Shown: positions 8,084 through 16,470 of the stretch, piece by piece
Position numbering within the stretch: the stretch's first letter is position 1
How the letters are laid out: each line of letters starts with the position of its first letter
Source of the DNA: Pacificoceanicola sp049341065
Lineage (GTDB): Bacteria > Pseudomonadota > Alphaproteobacteria > Rhodobacterales > Rhodobacteraceae
Assembly (NCBI RefSeq): GCF_049341065.1
Contig: NZ_JBMPIX010000014.1
Coordinates: 33,454 to 97,453, forward strand
Direction of reading: 5' to 3'
DNA length: 64,000 nt
The notes under the pieces: model-generated
What the model saw: the letters and a program-made list of their open reading frames with translations, nothing else
What the model was told of the DNA's origin: nothing
Database searches by the model: none
Position numbers and translations under genes: made by a program

Positions 8084-9046
8084 ATGAAACGCGTTAAAAT
8101 CGGCCAGAGCGGCCTTGAGGTCACCTCGCTTTGTTTCGGCACCTCCGGCCTTGGCGACATGCCCGACACCTATGGGTATTCGGTCAGCGACGCCCGCGCC
8201 CATGAAACGGTGCGCGCGATCTTTGACGGGCCGGTGAATTTTCTGGACAGCTCGAACAACTATGGCATGGGCCGGTCCGAGGCCCGCGTGGGCGCGGTCA
8301 TTCGTGAAAGGGGCGGGCTGCCGGATGGTTTTGTCCTGTCCACCAAACTGGACCGCGACATGGACACCGGCCGCTTTGATGCCGCCCGCGCCCGGCAATC
8401 GCTGGAGGAAAGCCTTGAACGCCTCGGCCTCGACAGCATTCCGGTGCTGCATCTGCACGACCCCGAACATGCCCGCGATCTGCAAGAGATTACCGGCGAT
8501 GGCGGTGCGCTCGATGAGCTGTTCAAGATGAAGGAAGAGGGGCTGACACAGGCGGTGGGTCTTGCCATGGGCAAGCTGGACATGATGTTCCCGATCCTCA
8601 AGGCCTATCCCTTTGACACGCTGATCAGCCACAACCGCTATACGCTCTTGAACCGCTCGGCGGATGAGATGTTCGACTATGCGGCGGGGCAGGGCATGGC
8701 GATTTTCAACGCCGCGCCTTACGCCGGTGGGGTGCTTGCCAAAGGCAGCGCCGTGATGCCGCGTGTGACCTATCAAAAGGCGGATGATGCGGCGCTGGCC
8801 CCGGTTCGCGCGATCGAAGCAATCTGCGCTGAACATGGCATCGCGCCGGGCGCCGTGGCGCTTCAGTTCTCGATGCGCGATCCCCGCATGACTTCGACCG
8901 TGGTCGGGGTCTCCAAACCCGAACGCGTACAGCAGACGCTGGACTGGGCCACAGCCGAGATACCCCAAGCGGCGTGGGATGCTTTGGCCGCGCTGGAGTA
9001 TTCCTCGGAAGATCCCGAAGCCAACCGGGTTTACAAACCGGCCTGA
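8084..9046 (+). CDS. Aldo/keto reductase, sugar 1-dehydrogenase type (L-fucose/D-threo-aldose dehydrogenase-like)
   Basis: A 320-residue AKR-fold oxidoreductase using NAD(P). The catalytic tetrad is visible: Asp in FLDSSNNYG, Tyr in NNYGMGRSE, Lys in LSTKLDRD and His in VLHLHDPEH. The C-terminal cofactor motif STVVGVSKPERV is typical. Close family members oxidise L-fucose, L-galactose or D-arabinose at C1 to the lactone, which fits the lactonase just upstream. AAGGA lies eight bases before the ATG. The downstream RidA gene completes a small operon. Substrate is inferred from neighbours. Confidence 0.85.
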   Translation: MKRVKIGQSGLEVTSLCFGTSGLGDMPDTYGYSVSDARAHETVRAIFDGPVNFLDSSNNYGMGRSEARVGAVIRERGGLPDGFVLSTKLDRDMDTGRFDAARARQSLEESLERLGLDSIPVLHLHDPEHARDLQEITGDGGALDELFKMKEEGLTQAVGLAMGKLDMMFPILKAYPFDTLISHNRYTLLNRSADEMFDYAAGQGMAIFNAAPYAGGVLAKGSAVMPRVTYQKADDAALAPVRAIEAICAEHGIAPGAVALQFSMRDPRMTSTVVGVSKPERVQQTLDWATAEIPQAAWDALAALEYSSEDPEANRVYKPA

Positions 9047-9110
9047 GCGATGGTGGTCATTGCGCCAAGTCTCTGCAATGGTGGGCGCAATCACAGATGG
9101 AGGATGGAAG

Positions 9111-9449
9111 ATGATTGAACGGATCGACACCGGCACAAGGATGAGCCAGGTGGTCAAGTACAACGGCGTGGCCTATCTGGCGGGCCAGGTCGGGGAAGGC
9201 GCAACCGTGGCCGAGCAGACCCGCGATTGCCTTGCCAATGTCGAGGCAGCGTTGGCCAAGGCGGGATCGTCCAAGGAACAGATGTTGCAGGCGGTGATCT
9301 GGCTGGCCGACATGGCGGACTTCGCCGAGATGAACGAAGTCTGGGACGCCTGGGTGCCCGCGGGGCATGCGCCCGCCCGCGCCTGCGGCGAGGCCAAGCT
9401 GGCCACGCCGAAATATCTGGTCGAGGTGATTGTCACCGCAGCCTGCTGA
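9111..9449 (+). CDS. RidA/YjgF/YER057c/UK114-family protein
   Basis: A 112-residue chorismate-mutase-like fold protein of the Rid family, with VAYLAGQVGE, QTRDCLANVEAALAKAGSS and the C-terminal PARACGEAKLATPKYLVEV. RidA proteins deaminate reactive enamine/imine intermediates produced by PLP enzymes. The canonical RidA arginine is present as PARACGEA (residue Arg in ARACG). The ATG at 9111 has a strong GGAGG upstream. It is the last gene of the lactonase-AKR operon, so it may belong to a subfamily with a role in that pathway. The specific substrate is unknown. Confidence 0.85.
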   Translation: MIERIDTGTRMSQVVKYNGVAYLAGQVGEGATVAEQTRDCLANVEAALAKAGSSKEQMLQAVIWLADMADFAEMNEVWDAWVPAGHAPARACGEAKLATPKYLVEVIVTAAC

Positions 9450-9460
9450 CCTGCATCGGA

Positions 9461-9494
9461 GGTGAACAGGGTTCAATCACAAACCCTGTTCACC
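9461..9494. terminator. Perfect 13-bp hairpin between convergent ridA and hpaH
   Basis: GGTGAACAGGGTT at 9461-9473 is exactly complementary to AACCCTGTTCACC at 9482-9494, with an eight-base loop. It lies between two convergent genes and probably acts as a bidirectional terminator, although neither side is followed by a clear T-run. Confidence 0.6.
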
Positions 9495-9505
9495 GACTGC
9501 CATCG

Positions 9506-10306
9506 TCATTCAAAGCGAATATCGACGTTGCCGAAGGGGCCGTAGTCGGCGTGTATGTGGCTCCCGGGCGGGCATTCGATGGGCCGGATGAAGCTGCCCG
9601 ACAGGATGACCTGTCCCGGCGCGATGGCCTGTCCGTATTGCGCCATCCGCCGCGCCAGCCAAACCACGCTTTCCACCGGATCGTTCAGCACGCCCGCGCC
9701 AAGCCCAGTTTCTTCAACCTCGCCGTTGCGGGCGGTGATTGCTCCGACCCATCGCAGATCGAAATCCTCGGGCGCGTGGCGCTGATCGCCCATGACGATT
9801 CCGGCGTTGGCGGCATTGTCGCTGATCGTATCAAAGACGTTCCGCACGCGCCCGGTCGCAGGGTCTTTGCGCAGGATGCGCGTATCGAGAATCTCGAGCG
9901 CCGGGGCGACATAATCCGTCGCGGCAAGAACCTGTTCGCGGGTGACGGTTTCCCCGGCGATCGGGGACTTCATGACAAAGGCGATCTCGGCCTCGATCCT
10001 TGGCTGGATAAAGCGCCCCTTAGGCACTGCGGCGCCATTCGCAAAGATCATGTCATCGAACAGCACGCCCGAATCCGGGATGTCGATCCCCAGCGCGGAT
10101 TGCATGGCTTTTGAGGTCAGCCCGATCTTCCATCCGATGACGCGTTGCCCGGCCGCCAGTTTGGCCGCCATCAGGGCTGACTGCACGGCATAGGCGTCGT
10201 CCATTGTCATGTCCGGATGGCGAAGCGACAAAAGCCCGATCTGCGCGCCCGACTGTTCCGCGCTCAGCAAATCGGCGGCGGCCTGTTGGTGCTGCTCCGG
10301 AGTCAT
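9506..10306 (-). CDS. hpaH: 2-oxo-hept-4-ene-1,7-dioate hydratase
   Basis: A 266-residue member of the 2-keto-4-pentenoate hydratase family, which hydrates 2-oxo-hept-4-ene-1,7-dioate in homoprotocatechuate degradation. Family markers are VIGWKIGLTSKAMQ, GVLFDDMIF, the metal-binding glutamates in PRIEAEIAFVM, and the VLSGSF-like VILSGSFIRP near the C-terminus. Length matches E. coli HpaH (267). Its ATG overlaps the stop of the upstream FAH-family gene by four bases (ATGA), so the two are translationally coupled. It is the last gene of the hpa operon; the aldolase HpaI that would act next is not in the window. Confidence 0.92.
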   Translation of the reverse strand: MTPEQHQQAAADLLSAEQSGAQIGLLSLRHPDMTMDDAYAVQSALMAAKLAAGQRVIGWKIGLTSKAMQSALGIDIPDSGVLFDDMIFANGAAVPKGRFIQPRIEAEIAFVMKSPIAGETVTREQVLAATDYVAPALEILDTRILRKDPATGRVRNVFDTISDNAANAGIVMGDQRHAPEDFDLRWVGAITARNGEVEETGLGAGVLNDPVESVVWLARRMAQYGQAIAPGQVILSGSFIRPIECPPGSHIHADYGPFGNVDIRFE

Positions 10307-11172
10307 AGCACTTCGTCCTGAACGGTGTTGCGCAGAGTGCCGATGCCTTCGACGGTGATCTCTACCACATCGCCGGGCACCAGATAACGCGGCGGATCAA
10401 ACCGGGCGCCTGCGCCTGTGGGCGTACCGGTGACGATGATATCGCCGGGATTGAGCGTGGTGAAGGTCGAGATATAGGCGATCTCTTCGCGCACGGGAAA
10501 CATCATCCGGTCCAGCGTATCGTCCTGCCGGACCTCGCCGTTCACGCGGGTGACGATGCGCGCGGCGTCCAGTTGCGCGGGGTTTGTGAAGGGCACCAGC
10601 CAAGGCCCCATGGCCCCCGAATTGTCCCAGTTCTTGCCTTGGGTCACGTTGAATTTGGCGTGGCGCACCCAGTCGCGGATCGTGCCTTCGTTGCACAGGG
10701 TCAGCGCGGCGATGTGGTCGTAGGCGTATTCGGGTTTGATCCGGCGTCCACCTTTGCCAATCACCACGGCGATCTCGCCCTCGTAATCCAGAGTGTGGTT
10801 TTCTGGCGGGCGGATCAGCGGGCGGTCGTGGCCGGTAAAGCTGCTGGCGAACCGCGGGAACAGCGACATATGTTTGGGCTGGGCGCTGCCGTCTTTGTAT
10901 TCCGCGTTGCGGTCGGGAAAGTTGACGCCAACGCACAGGATCTTGCCGGGATTGGGGATCGGCATCTCGAGCTGGATTTGATCCAGCGCATGGTCATTCG
11001 CGCGCCCCGCGCCTTGCAGGAACACCTCTTTCAGCGCACCTGCTTCGATCACGTCACGCAGGCTGGGGTACTGGGGGTTGGCGCGGCTCAGATCAATGAC
11101 GCCATCGCCGGTGTGCAACCCGTATCCCGGCTGGCCGTTGTGGCTGAAACTGACAAAGTGGGGGGACATCAT
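10303..11172 (-). CDS. hpaG: Fumarylacetoacetate hydrolase family protein, probable OPET decarboxylase/isomerase
   Basis: A 289-residue FAH-fold enzyme. The metal site is marked by DYEGEIAVVIGK, and ITGTPTGAG-like VTGTPTGAG and GDVVEITVEGIGTLRN are classic C-terminal motifs. In this operon it most likely decarboxylates 5-oxo-pent-3-ene-1,2,5-tricarboxylate (HpaG). E. coli HpaG is a two-domain protein of about 430 residues, whereas this has one catalytic domain, with a separate isomerase gene (hpaF) upstream. It overlaps both neighbours by ATGA junctions. The product name is family plus context; other FAH-family hydrolase activities cannot be ruled out. Confidence 0.8.
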   Translation of the reverse strand: MMSPHFVSFSHNGQPGYGLHTGDGVIDLSRANPQYPSLRDVIEAGALKEVFLQGAGRANDHALDQIQLEMPIPNPGKILCVGVNFPDRNAEYKDGSAQPKHMSLFPRFASSFTGHDRPLIRPPENHTLDYEGEIAVVIGKGGRRIKPEYAYDHIAALTLCNEGTIRDWVRHAKFNVTQGKNWDNSGAMGPWLVPFTNPAQLDAARIVTRVNGEVRQDDTLDRMMFPVREEIAYISTFTTLNPGDIIVTGTPTGAGARFDPPRYLVPGDVVEITVEGIGTLRNTVQDEVL

Positions 11173-12572
11173 GGCAGGCGCCTCGCGATTTCTGTGATTG
11201 TGTCAAAGGCCGTCAGGGCGTCTTGTTCTTCCATGCCAAAGGCCCCGGCCTGAAAGCGGATGACAGTCTGCCCGTCCACCTTGGTTTGCGTCAGATAGAT
11301 GCGGCCATCAGCGTTGATCGCCTCGACCAAGGCCAGATTGTGGGCGTCGTCACCGCTGTGGCGAAAGGTGAACAGCGACAGGATCGGTTGCGTTATGATC
11401 TCAAAGTCTGGTTCCGCCACAAGGCGCTTCGCCACGCCCCGTGACCAGGCGACATGATTGCGGATCATCGCGCGCAACCCTTCAAGTCCATAGCTGCGGA
11501 TCAGGAACCAAAGCTTGAGCGCGCGGAAACGGCGGCCCAAGGGGATCGACCATTCCGAATAGTCTGTCACCTCGTCCTGTCCCAGCGTCTTGAGATATTC
11601 CGGCCGGATCGCCAGCGTTTGGCGCAGTGCGTCCGGGTCGCGTATGAAATGCGCCGAACAATCGAACTGCGCGCCAAGCCATTTATGCGGGTTGAACACC
11701 ACGCTATCGGCGCGCTCGATCCCTTGCCACAGGGCGCGGTGTTCGGGGCAGATCATGGCGGCTCCGGCCCATGCGGCATCGACATGGAAATACAGGTTTT
11801 CAGCCCGCGCAATCGCAGCCAGTGCGGCGATGTCATCGCATGCCCCCATGCCCGTGGCCCCTGTCACGCCGATCAGACCGGCAGGCAGATGGCCCGCAGC
11901 ACGGTCCGCTGCAATGGCAGCCTTCAGGGCCTCGGTGTCCATGCGGCGCAGCGGATCGCCCTCGACCACGGGGATCTTGATCAGGTTGTCCTGCCCGATC
12001 CCCGATACCCAAGCGGCCCGGTCGATCGAGGTGTGCACCTGATCCGAGCAATAGATGCGCGGAGTGGGTCCTCCCGACAGCCCCTTTTGGTTGCCTTGCC
12101 AGTTCAGCGCCTTTTCACGCATGACCAGTACAGCAGCCAGCGTGGCAGACGACGCGCTGTCCTGAATGACGCCGGTAAAGTCGCCCGGCAGGCCGATGCT
12201 CTGGCGAAGCCAGTCCATCATGCGCGTTTCCATCTCGGTCGCCGCTGGAGAGGTTTGCCAGAGCATGCATTGCGGCGCCAGTGTGGTGACCAGCATCTCG
12301 GCCAGCATCGAGGGCGGCGCGGCATTTGCCGGGAAATAGGCAAAGAAGCGCGGGTGCTGCCAGTGGGTCAGGCCCGGCATCACGATACGCTCAAAGTCCT
12401 GCATGATCTGCTCCATCGCCTCGGGCGTTTCCGGCGGCGCAGGGGGCAGTTGGGCGATGATCTCGCCGGGTTTGATAGCAGGGCGCACGGGTCGGCTGCG
12501 CAGTGTTTTGTGATAGTCAGCCCCGAAGGCTGCGATTTTGCTGCCCCAGAGGGCGAAGTCATCCCAGTTCAT
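11169..12572 (-). CDS. Group II PLP-dependent aromatic-L-amino-acid decarboxylase family protein
   Basis: A 467-residue PLP enzyme of the DOPA/tyrosine/tryptophan decarboxylase family. The cofactor lysine is Lys297 in VVFNPHKWLG, the pyridine-nitrogen Asp265 is in YFHVDAAWAG, and His180 in DQVHTS stacks on PLP. The N-terminus HWQHPRFFAYFPANAAPPSM is characteristic of the aromatic decarboxylases. It lies inside the hpa operon with four-base overlap to the next gene. Aromatic amines (tyramine, dopamine) can be oxidised to hydroxyphenylacetates that enter this pathway, so the enzyme probably feeds it. The actual amino acid substrate is not determined, and such proteins can also act as aldehyde synthases. 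Confidence 0.82.
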   Translation of the reverse strand: MNWDDFALWGSKIAAFGADYHKTLRSRPVRPAIKPGEIIAQLPPAPPETPEAMEQIMQDFERIVMPGLTHWQHPRFFAYFPANAAPPSMLAEMLVTTLAPQCMLWQTSPAATEMETRMMDWLRQSIGLPGDFTGVIQDSASSATLAAVLVMREKALNWQGNQKGLSGGPTPRIYCSDQVHTSIDRAAWVSGIGQDNLIKIPVVEGDPLRRMDTEALKAAIAADRAAGHLPAGLIGVTGATGMGACDDIAALAAIARAENLYFHVDAAWAGAAMICPEHRALWQGIERADSVVFNPHKWLGAQFDCSAHFIRDPDALRQTLAIRPEYLKTLGQDEVTDYSEWSIPLGRRFRALKLWFLIRSYGLEGLRAMIRNHVAWSRGVAKRLVAEPDFEIITQPILSLFTFRHSGDDAHNLALVEAINADGRIYLTQTKVDGQTVIRFQAGAFGMEEQDALTAFDTITEIARRLP

Positions 12573-12579
12573 TTGAACC

Positions 12580-13560
12580 TCATGGCGCTATGATGGGGGT
12601 GGCTTTGAGCGCGCTTTCAACGGGCTCTGCCCCGTCAAAAAGCGAGCCTTCTTCGAACCACGAGCGCGGGGCGGGGGCGCCCCAAAGGGTCTGGCGCTGC
12701 GGATCCTTGAGATCCCATTTGATGGGTTCAAGATCGGGGTCAACGGTTTGATAGTCCGAGCAGTAGATCTCGATCCTGTGGCCATCCGGGTCGCGGATAT
12801 ATAGGAAAAACGCGTTCGAGATGCCGTGCCGCCCTGGCCCGCGTTCCACCGAAGCCAGCCAGCCTGTGGTGCTCATCAGATCAAGCAGATCGATGATGTT
12901 CAGTGGCGTCGGCACCCAGAAGGCGGTGTGATGCAGGCGCGGGCCAAGGCCGTTGGTAAAGGCCACATCATGCACGCCGCCCTTGCGGTGCATCCACGCC
13001 GCCCAGACCTTTTGCGTTTCGGCGTCTTCGGTGTATTCTGTCGTGCGAAAGCCGATCTCGTTATAAAACGCGACGCTGGCATCCACATCGGCGCTGAACA
13101 TGTTGAAGTGGTCGATGCGCAACGGTTTGACGCCATTGTACAGGCGATATTTCTGGTGGATTGGCGGCAGGCGGTCCATCTTGACGTAGAACTCCAGCGG
13201 GATGCCCCAAGGATCGCGGGTGCGCAGGGTGCGGCCCATAAAGGGACGCTTGACCCATTCACAAGGCAGGCCTTTGGACTGGAAAAAAGCCTCGGCCTTG
13301 TCCAGATCAGGCTCGTCATACAGCTTGAACCCCAAGACCCCGACACTGGCCGCATCCGCCTGCACCAGTGCGATGCAGTGATGGCCGCGTTCCTCCATGG
13401 CGCGCAGATAGATGGTGCTTTCATCCTCATCCGTGACCTGAAGGCCAAGAATGTCGACATAGAATTCGCGCGATTTCGCCAGATCGGTCACGCGGTACTC
13501 CACATGGCTGAGCCGGACGATGTTGAAGGGCGGATAAAGGACGGGGGCAGGGACGGGCAT
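12580..13560 (-). CDS. hpaD: 3,4-dihydroxyphenylacetate 2,3-dioxygenase, VOC (type I extradiol) form
   Basis: A 326-residue extradiol dioxygenase made of vicinal-oxygen-chelate modules, resembling the homoprotocatechuate 2,3-dioxygenases of Brevibacterium and Arthrobacter (MndD). The expected 2-His-1-Glu metal site is visible: His151 in LRIDHFNMFS, His211 (or 210) in PRLHHTAFWV, and Glu264 in HRIEIYCSDY. The first VOC repeat starts LSHVEYRVTDLAKSREFYVD. It cleaves homoprotocatechuate to 5-carboxymethyl-2-hydroxymuconate semialdehyde. Unusually, the next gene upstream encodes an unrelated LigB-type enzyme for the same reaction. Which of the two is the main ring-cleaving enzyme cannot be decided from sequence. 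Confidence 0.88.
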   Translation of the reverse strand: MPVPAPVLYPPFNIVRLSHVEYRVTDLAKSREFYVDILGLQVTDEDESTIYLRAMEERGHHCIALVQADAASVGVLGFKLYDEPDLDKAEAFFQSKGLPCEWVKRPFMGRTLRTRDPWGIPLEFYVKMDRLPPIHQKYRLYNGVKPLRIDHFNMFSADVDASVAFYNEIGFRTTEYTEDAETQKVWAAWMHRKGGVHDVAFTNGLGPRLHHTAFWVPTPLNIIDLLDLMSTTGWLASVERGPGRHGISNAFFLYIRDPDGHRIEIYCSDYQTVDPDLEPIKWDLKDPQRQTLWGAPAPRSWFEEGSLFDGAEPVESALKATPIIAP

Positions 13561-13569
13561 CTTGTTTTC

Positions 13570-14424
13570 CTATTGAACGGGGAAAATGACATTGGTCTGG
13601 CCGGTGCCAGAGCTGGGGAAATAGTCGGTCACGACCTCGCATTTGGCGGTGTATCTGTCCCAGCCAAGCGCGCCATAGAGCATGGCGGTGTCATGCATCG
13701 ACCCTTCGCCGCAGCAATGGGCGGCGTATTCGGGCAGCATCTTGAGAAAGGTCGCATGATCGCCGCTTTTCCACATCTCCAGAACATGCAGGTCCATCTG
13801 TCGATTGAACTCGGAGCTGATGGTAAAGGTGCCGTTGTTGGCGGCATAGTCCTTGTTCGGCCAGATCTTGTGCGAAAGCGAGCCCGAGGCCACCAGCAGC
13901 ACCTTGTTGTCCGAAGCGTCGACGGCGGCGCGAATTGCCTCGCCGACAATACGGGATTCGGTATGGTCGTGCACCGTGCACCATGCGGCGATCGAGACCA
14001 CCTTCATCCCGTGTTCGCGGCTCATGAAGCGCAGCGGCACGAGCGAGCCGTATTCCAGCTCAAGACTGTCGAGATGATGGGCCAGCGTATAGGCGCCGCG
14101 ATCCGAGGCCTCGGCGGCAATGGCGTCGCCCAGCCCGGGGTTGCCCTGATAATCATAGGGCATGTCCTGAATGAACTGCGGGAATTCGTTCGAGGTGAAC
14201 AGCCCGTGAAAGCGGTGGTTGGCGTTGATGTGAAAGCCTGCGTTGATCACCCAATGGGTGTCACAGATCACCACCGTATCCGCCCCCAACGTCTTGGCGC
14301 GGCGGGCGATTTCCAGATGGCCGTCGATGGCCGCCTGCCGTTTGCCTTTGATCGGGCCGTCCTGTTCAGACATGAGCATGGTCGGCACGTGGGTCATCTT
14401 GGCGGCGAGAACGATCTCTCCCAT
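13570..14424 (-). CDS. hpaD: 3,4-dihydroxyphenylacetate 2,3-dioxygenase, LigB-type (class III extradiol)
   Basis: A 284-residue LigB-superfamily dioxygenase, the length of E. coli HpaD/HpcB. Likely metal ligands are His12 in AKMTHVPTM and His57 in VICDTHWVI; SGSLSHKIWP and HCCGEGSMHDTAML are further conserved blocks. Its fold is unrelated to the VOC enzyme encoded just downstream. The start at 14424 follows GGAGGAAAG; a longer in-frame extension upstream is not homologous. It lies between hpaE and the VOC dioxygenase, with nine bases to the latter. The pair may have different metals, oxygen affinities or substrates, for example homogentisate-like or protocatechuate analogues. Confidence 0.88.
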   Translation of the reverse strand: MGEIVLAAKMTHVPTMLMSEQDGPIKGKRQAAIDGHLEIARRAKTLGADTVVICDTHWVINAGFHINANHRFHGLFTSNEFPQFIQDMPYDYQGNPGLGDAIAAEASDRGAYTLAHHLDSLELEYGSLVPLRFMSREHGMKVVSIAAWCTVHDHTESRIVGEAIRAAVDASDNKVLLVASGSLSHKIWPNKDYAANNGTFTISSEFNRQMDLHVLEMWKSGDHATFLKMLPEYAAHCCGEGSMHDTAMLYGALGWDRYTAKCEVVTDYFPSSGTGQTNVIFPVQ

Positions 14425-14464
14425 AGTCTTTCCTCCCTTGGGGTTGTGCGCGTTTCCCTTGGGG

Positions 14465-15973
14465 TCAGGCGCCAAGGCGCGTGATCTTGTGCTGACCGGT
14501 GGCAAAGCCGATGTGTTTTTGCTCCATGTAGAACTCGAACGACCAATCCCCGCCGTCGCGGCCAATGCCGCTGGATTTCACCCCGCCGAAAGGCGTGGGC
14601 AAGTGGCGGACGTTTTCGCTGTTCACCCAGATCATCCCGGCCTCAAGCTTATCTGTAAAGCGCAGAGCGCGTGTCAGGTCGTTGGTCCAGACATAGCCGG
14701 TCAGACCGTACTGCGTGTCATTGGCGATGCTCAGCGCCTCTTCTTCGGTTGTGAAGGGGATCGAGGTGAGGACCGGGCCAAAGATTTCCTCGCGGGCGAT
14801 GCGCATCGCGTTGTTGGCCCCGGTGAACAGGGTGGGACGGACGTAATAGCCGCTGTCGTCCGGCGTGGTGCCGCCCGCCGCGATGGTTGCGCCATCTTGC
14901 TTGGCGATGTCGAAATACGAGGTGACCTTGTCGAAATGGGTCTTGCCGATCAGCGGTCCGATTTCGGTGTTCGGGTCCAGCGGATGGCCCACCTTGATCC
15001 TGTTCACACGCTCGACCAGCTTGGCCTCGAATTGCTCGCGGATGGTGTCCTGCACCAGCAGGCGGCTTGAGGATGTGCAGCGCTCGCCGTTGATCGAGTA
15101 AATCATGAAGATCACCGCATCCAAGGCGCGCTCCAGATCGGCGTCGTCAAAGACGATGACGGGGTTCTTGCCGCCCAGTTCCAGATGCACGCGTTTGAGC
15201 GTATCTGCCCCTTGCTTGGTGATCATACTGCCCGTGCGGCTTTCTCCGACAAAGGCGATGGCGCGGATCAGCGGGTGCTCGGTCAGCGCACGGCCTGCGT
15301 CTTCGCCAAAGCCGTTGACAGTGTTGAGCACGCCGGGGGGCAGGCCCGCCTCTTCGGCGATTTCCACCAGAAGGCGCGCCGTAAGAGGGCTGTCCTCGGC
15401 CGGTTTATGGACCACGGTGCAGCCTGCGGCCAGTGCCGGGGCGATCTTCCACGTCGATAGCATGAAGGGCGTGTTCCACGGGGTGATCACGCCCACCGGG
15501 CCAAGAGGGGTGCGGGTGGTGACGTTCATCAGCGTGGGCGAGGGCAGGCTTTGTCCATCGCGGGCGCTTTCAACCTGGGCGGCGAAATAGCGGAAGTTCT
15601 CGGCCCCGCGCAGGGCGGCTTTGGACATGAATTTCCAAGCCTGACCGGTGTCATAACATTCGCACAGGGCGATGTCTTCGGCACGTGCCTCGATGGCCTC
15701 GGCGACATTGATCAGGATCTTCTTGCGCTCTTTGGCGGGCATGTCGCGCCATGCCGGAAAGGCGGCGTGGGCGGCCTTCGCGGCGGCATCGATATCCTCG
15801 GCGTTGCCGCGTGCCACGTCGCAGATCACCTGTTTGTCGACGGGAGATACGGTCTGGAACCGGCCAGCGCCGCCGTCGGTATCCTGCCCGGCGATGCGAT
15901 TGGGAATGCCGCGCTTGCGGAAGCGGTCAAGCAGCCTGTCAAGTTTCTTCAGGTTGTCGTCAAGCGTGCTCAT
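14465..15973 (-). CDS. hpaE: 5-carboxymethyl-2-hydroxymuconate semialdehyde dehydrogenase
   Basis: A 502-residue NAD-dependent aldehyde dehydrogenase. Motifs are VITPWNTPFMLSTWKIAPAL, the catalytic Glu in LELGGKNPVIVF, the catalytic Cys in SINGERCTSSSR, and EIFGPVLTSIPF. The N-terminal DRFRKRGIPNRIAGQ and overall length match HpaE rather than generic betaine-aldehyde dehydrogenases. It oxidises the ring-cleavage product of homoprotocatechuate to the muconate. It follows hpaF by three bases. Confidence 0.92.
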   Translation of the reverse strand: MSTLDDNLKKLDRLLDRFRKRGIPNRIAGQDTDGGAGRFQTVSPVDKQVICDVARGNAEDIDAAAKAAHAAFPAWRDMPAKERKKILINVAEAIEARAEDIALCECYDTGQAWKFMSKAALRGAENFRYFAAQVESARDGQSLPSPTLMNVTTRTPLGPVGVITPWNTPFMLSTWKIAPALAAGCTVVHKPAEDSPLTARLLVEIAEEAGLPPGVLNTVNGFGEDAGRALTEHPLIRAIAFVGESRTGSMITKQGADTLKRVHLELGGKNPVIVFDDADLERALDAVIFMIYSINGERCTSSSRLLVQDTIREQFEAKLVERVNRIKVGHPLDPNTEIGPLIGKTHFDKVTSYFDIAKQDGATIAAGGTTPDDSGYYVRPTLFTGANNAMRIAREEIFGPVLTSIPFTTEEEALSIANDTQYGLTGYVWTNDLTRALRFTDKLEAGMIWVNSENVRHLPTPFGGVKSSGIGRDGGDWSFEFYMEQKHIGFATGQHKITRLGA

Positions 15974-15976
15974 GGC

Positions 15977-16360
15977 TCAGCTCTCCAGATGGTCGCGGAT
16001 GGTGCCGGTCTTTGGCGAAAGGGCGGGGTCGATATCGCGCATCTCAAGCGAGAGGGCGATGGAATGGGTCTGCATGGCCGTGGCCAGAAAGCTTTTGGCG
16101 GCCTCGAAAATCCGCTGCGTCGCGTCTTCCTTGACGTCCTGAGAGCGACCGCCGCGCAGCCGGATCGAAAGGTCGATGAACCCGTGCTTTGGGTTGCCGT
16201 CCGCGATGGCATAGTGATCGACGCGGGTGGCACGCACCCGGATGCCCGCCGTGGGAAAGGTCTCGATCCCGGCCGCGCAAGCGCGGATCGCCTCGCAAAA
16301 GGCGCCCATGTCCACCACGCCATCAAGATTGCCGGAATACTCTATCTGGAAATGCGGCAC
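15977..16360 (-). CDS. hpaF: 5-carboxymethyl-2-hydroxymuconate delta-isomerase
   Basis: A 127-residue tautomerase-superfamily isomerase. The GTG at 16360 is chosen because it gives the N-terminus MPHFQIEYS, which places the catalytic proline directly after the initiator Met as in E. coli HpaF/CHMI, and because GGGAGGGGG precedes it. In-frame sequence upstream of the GTG would mask the proline. Other family elements are DHYAIADGNPKHGFIDLSI and the AMQTHSIALSLEMRDID helix-strand. First gene of the operon and divergent from hpaR, so probably HpaR-repressed. Confidence 0.9.
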   Translation of the reverse strand: MPHFQIEYSGNLDGVVDMGAFCEAIRACAAGIETFPTAGIRVRATRVDHYAIADGNPKHGFIDLSIRLRGGRSQDVKEDATQRIFEAAKSFLATAMQTHSIALSLEMRDIDPALSPKTGTIRDHLES

Positions 16361-16384
16361 GATTCCCCCTCCCAAGGATGAACA

Positions 16385-16446
16385 CTTGCGATGTTAAGTA
16401 AATTCAGTGGACAGGGCGAGTCAATGATTTTATTTAACATGGCAAG
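16385..16446. promoter_or_regulatory. Long inverted repeat, candidate HpaR operator between hpaF and hpaR
   Basis: The arms cttgcgatgttaagtaaa (16385-16402) and tttatttaacatggcaag (16429-16446) are complementary at 16 of 18 positions with a 26-base spacer. Each arm contains the core ATGTTAARTAAA. The position in the divergent hpaF-hpaR spacer fits a site for a MarR-type repressor that controls both genes. Function is inferred from symmetry and position. Confidence 0.65.
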
Positions 16447-16470
16447 TTTTTCGCAGGAGCGTTCATTCAG

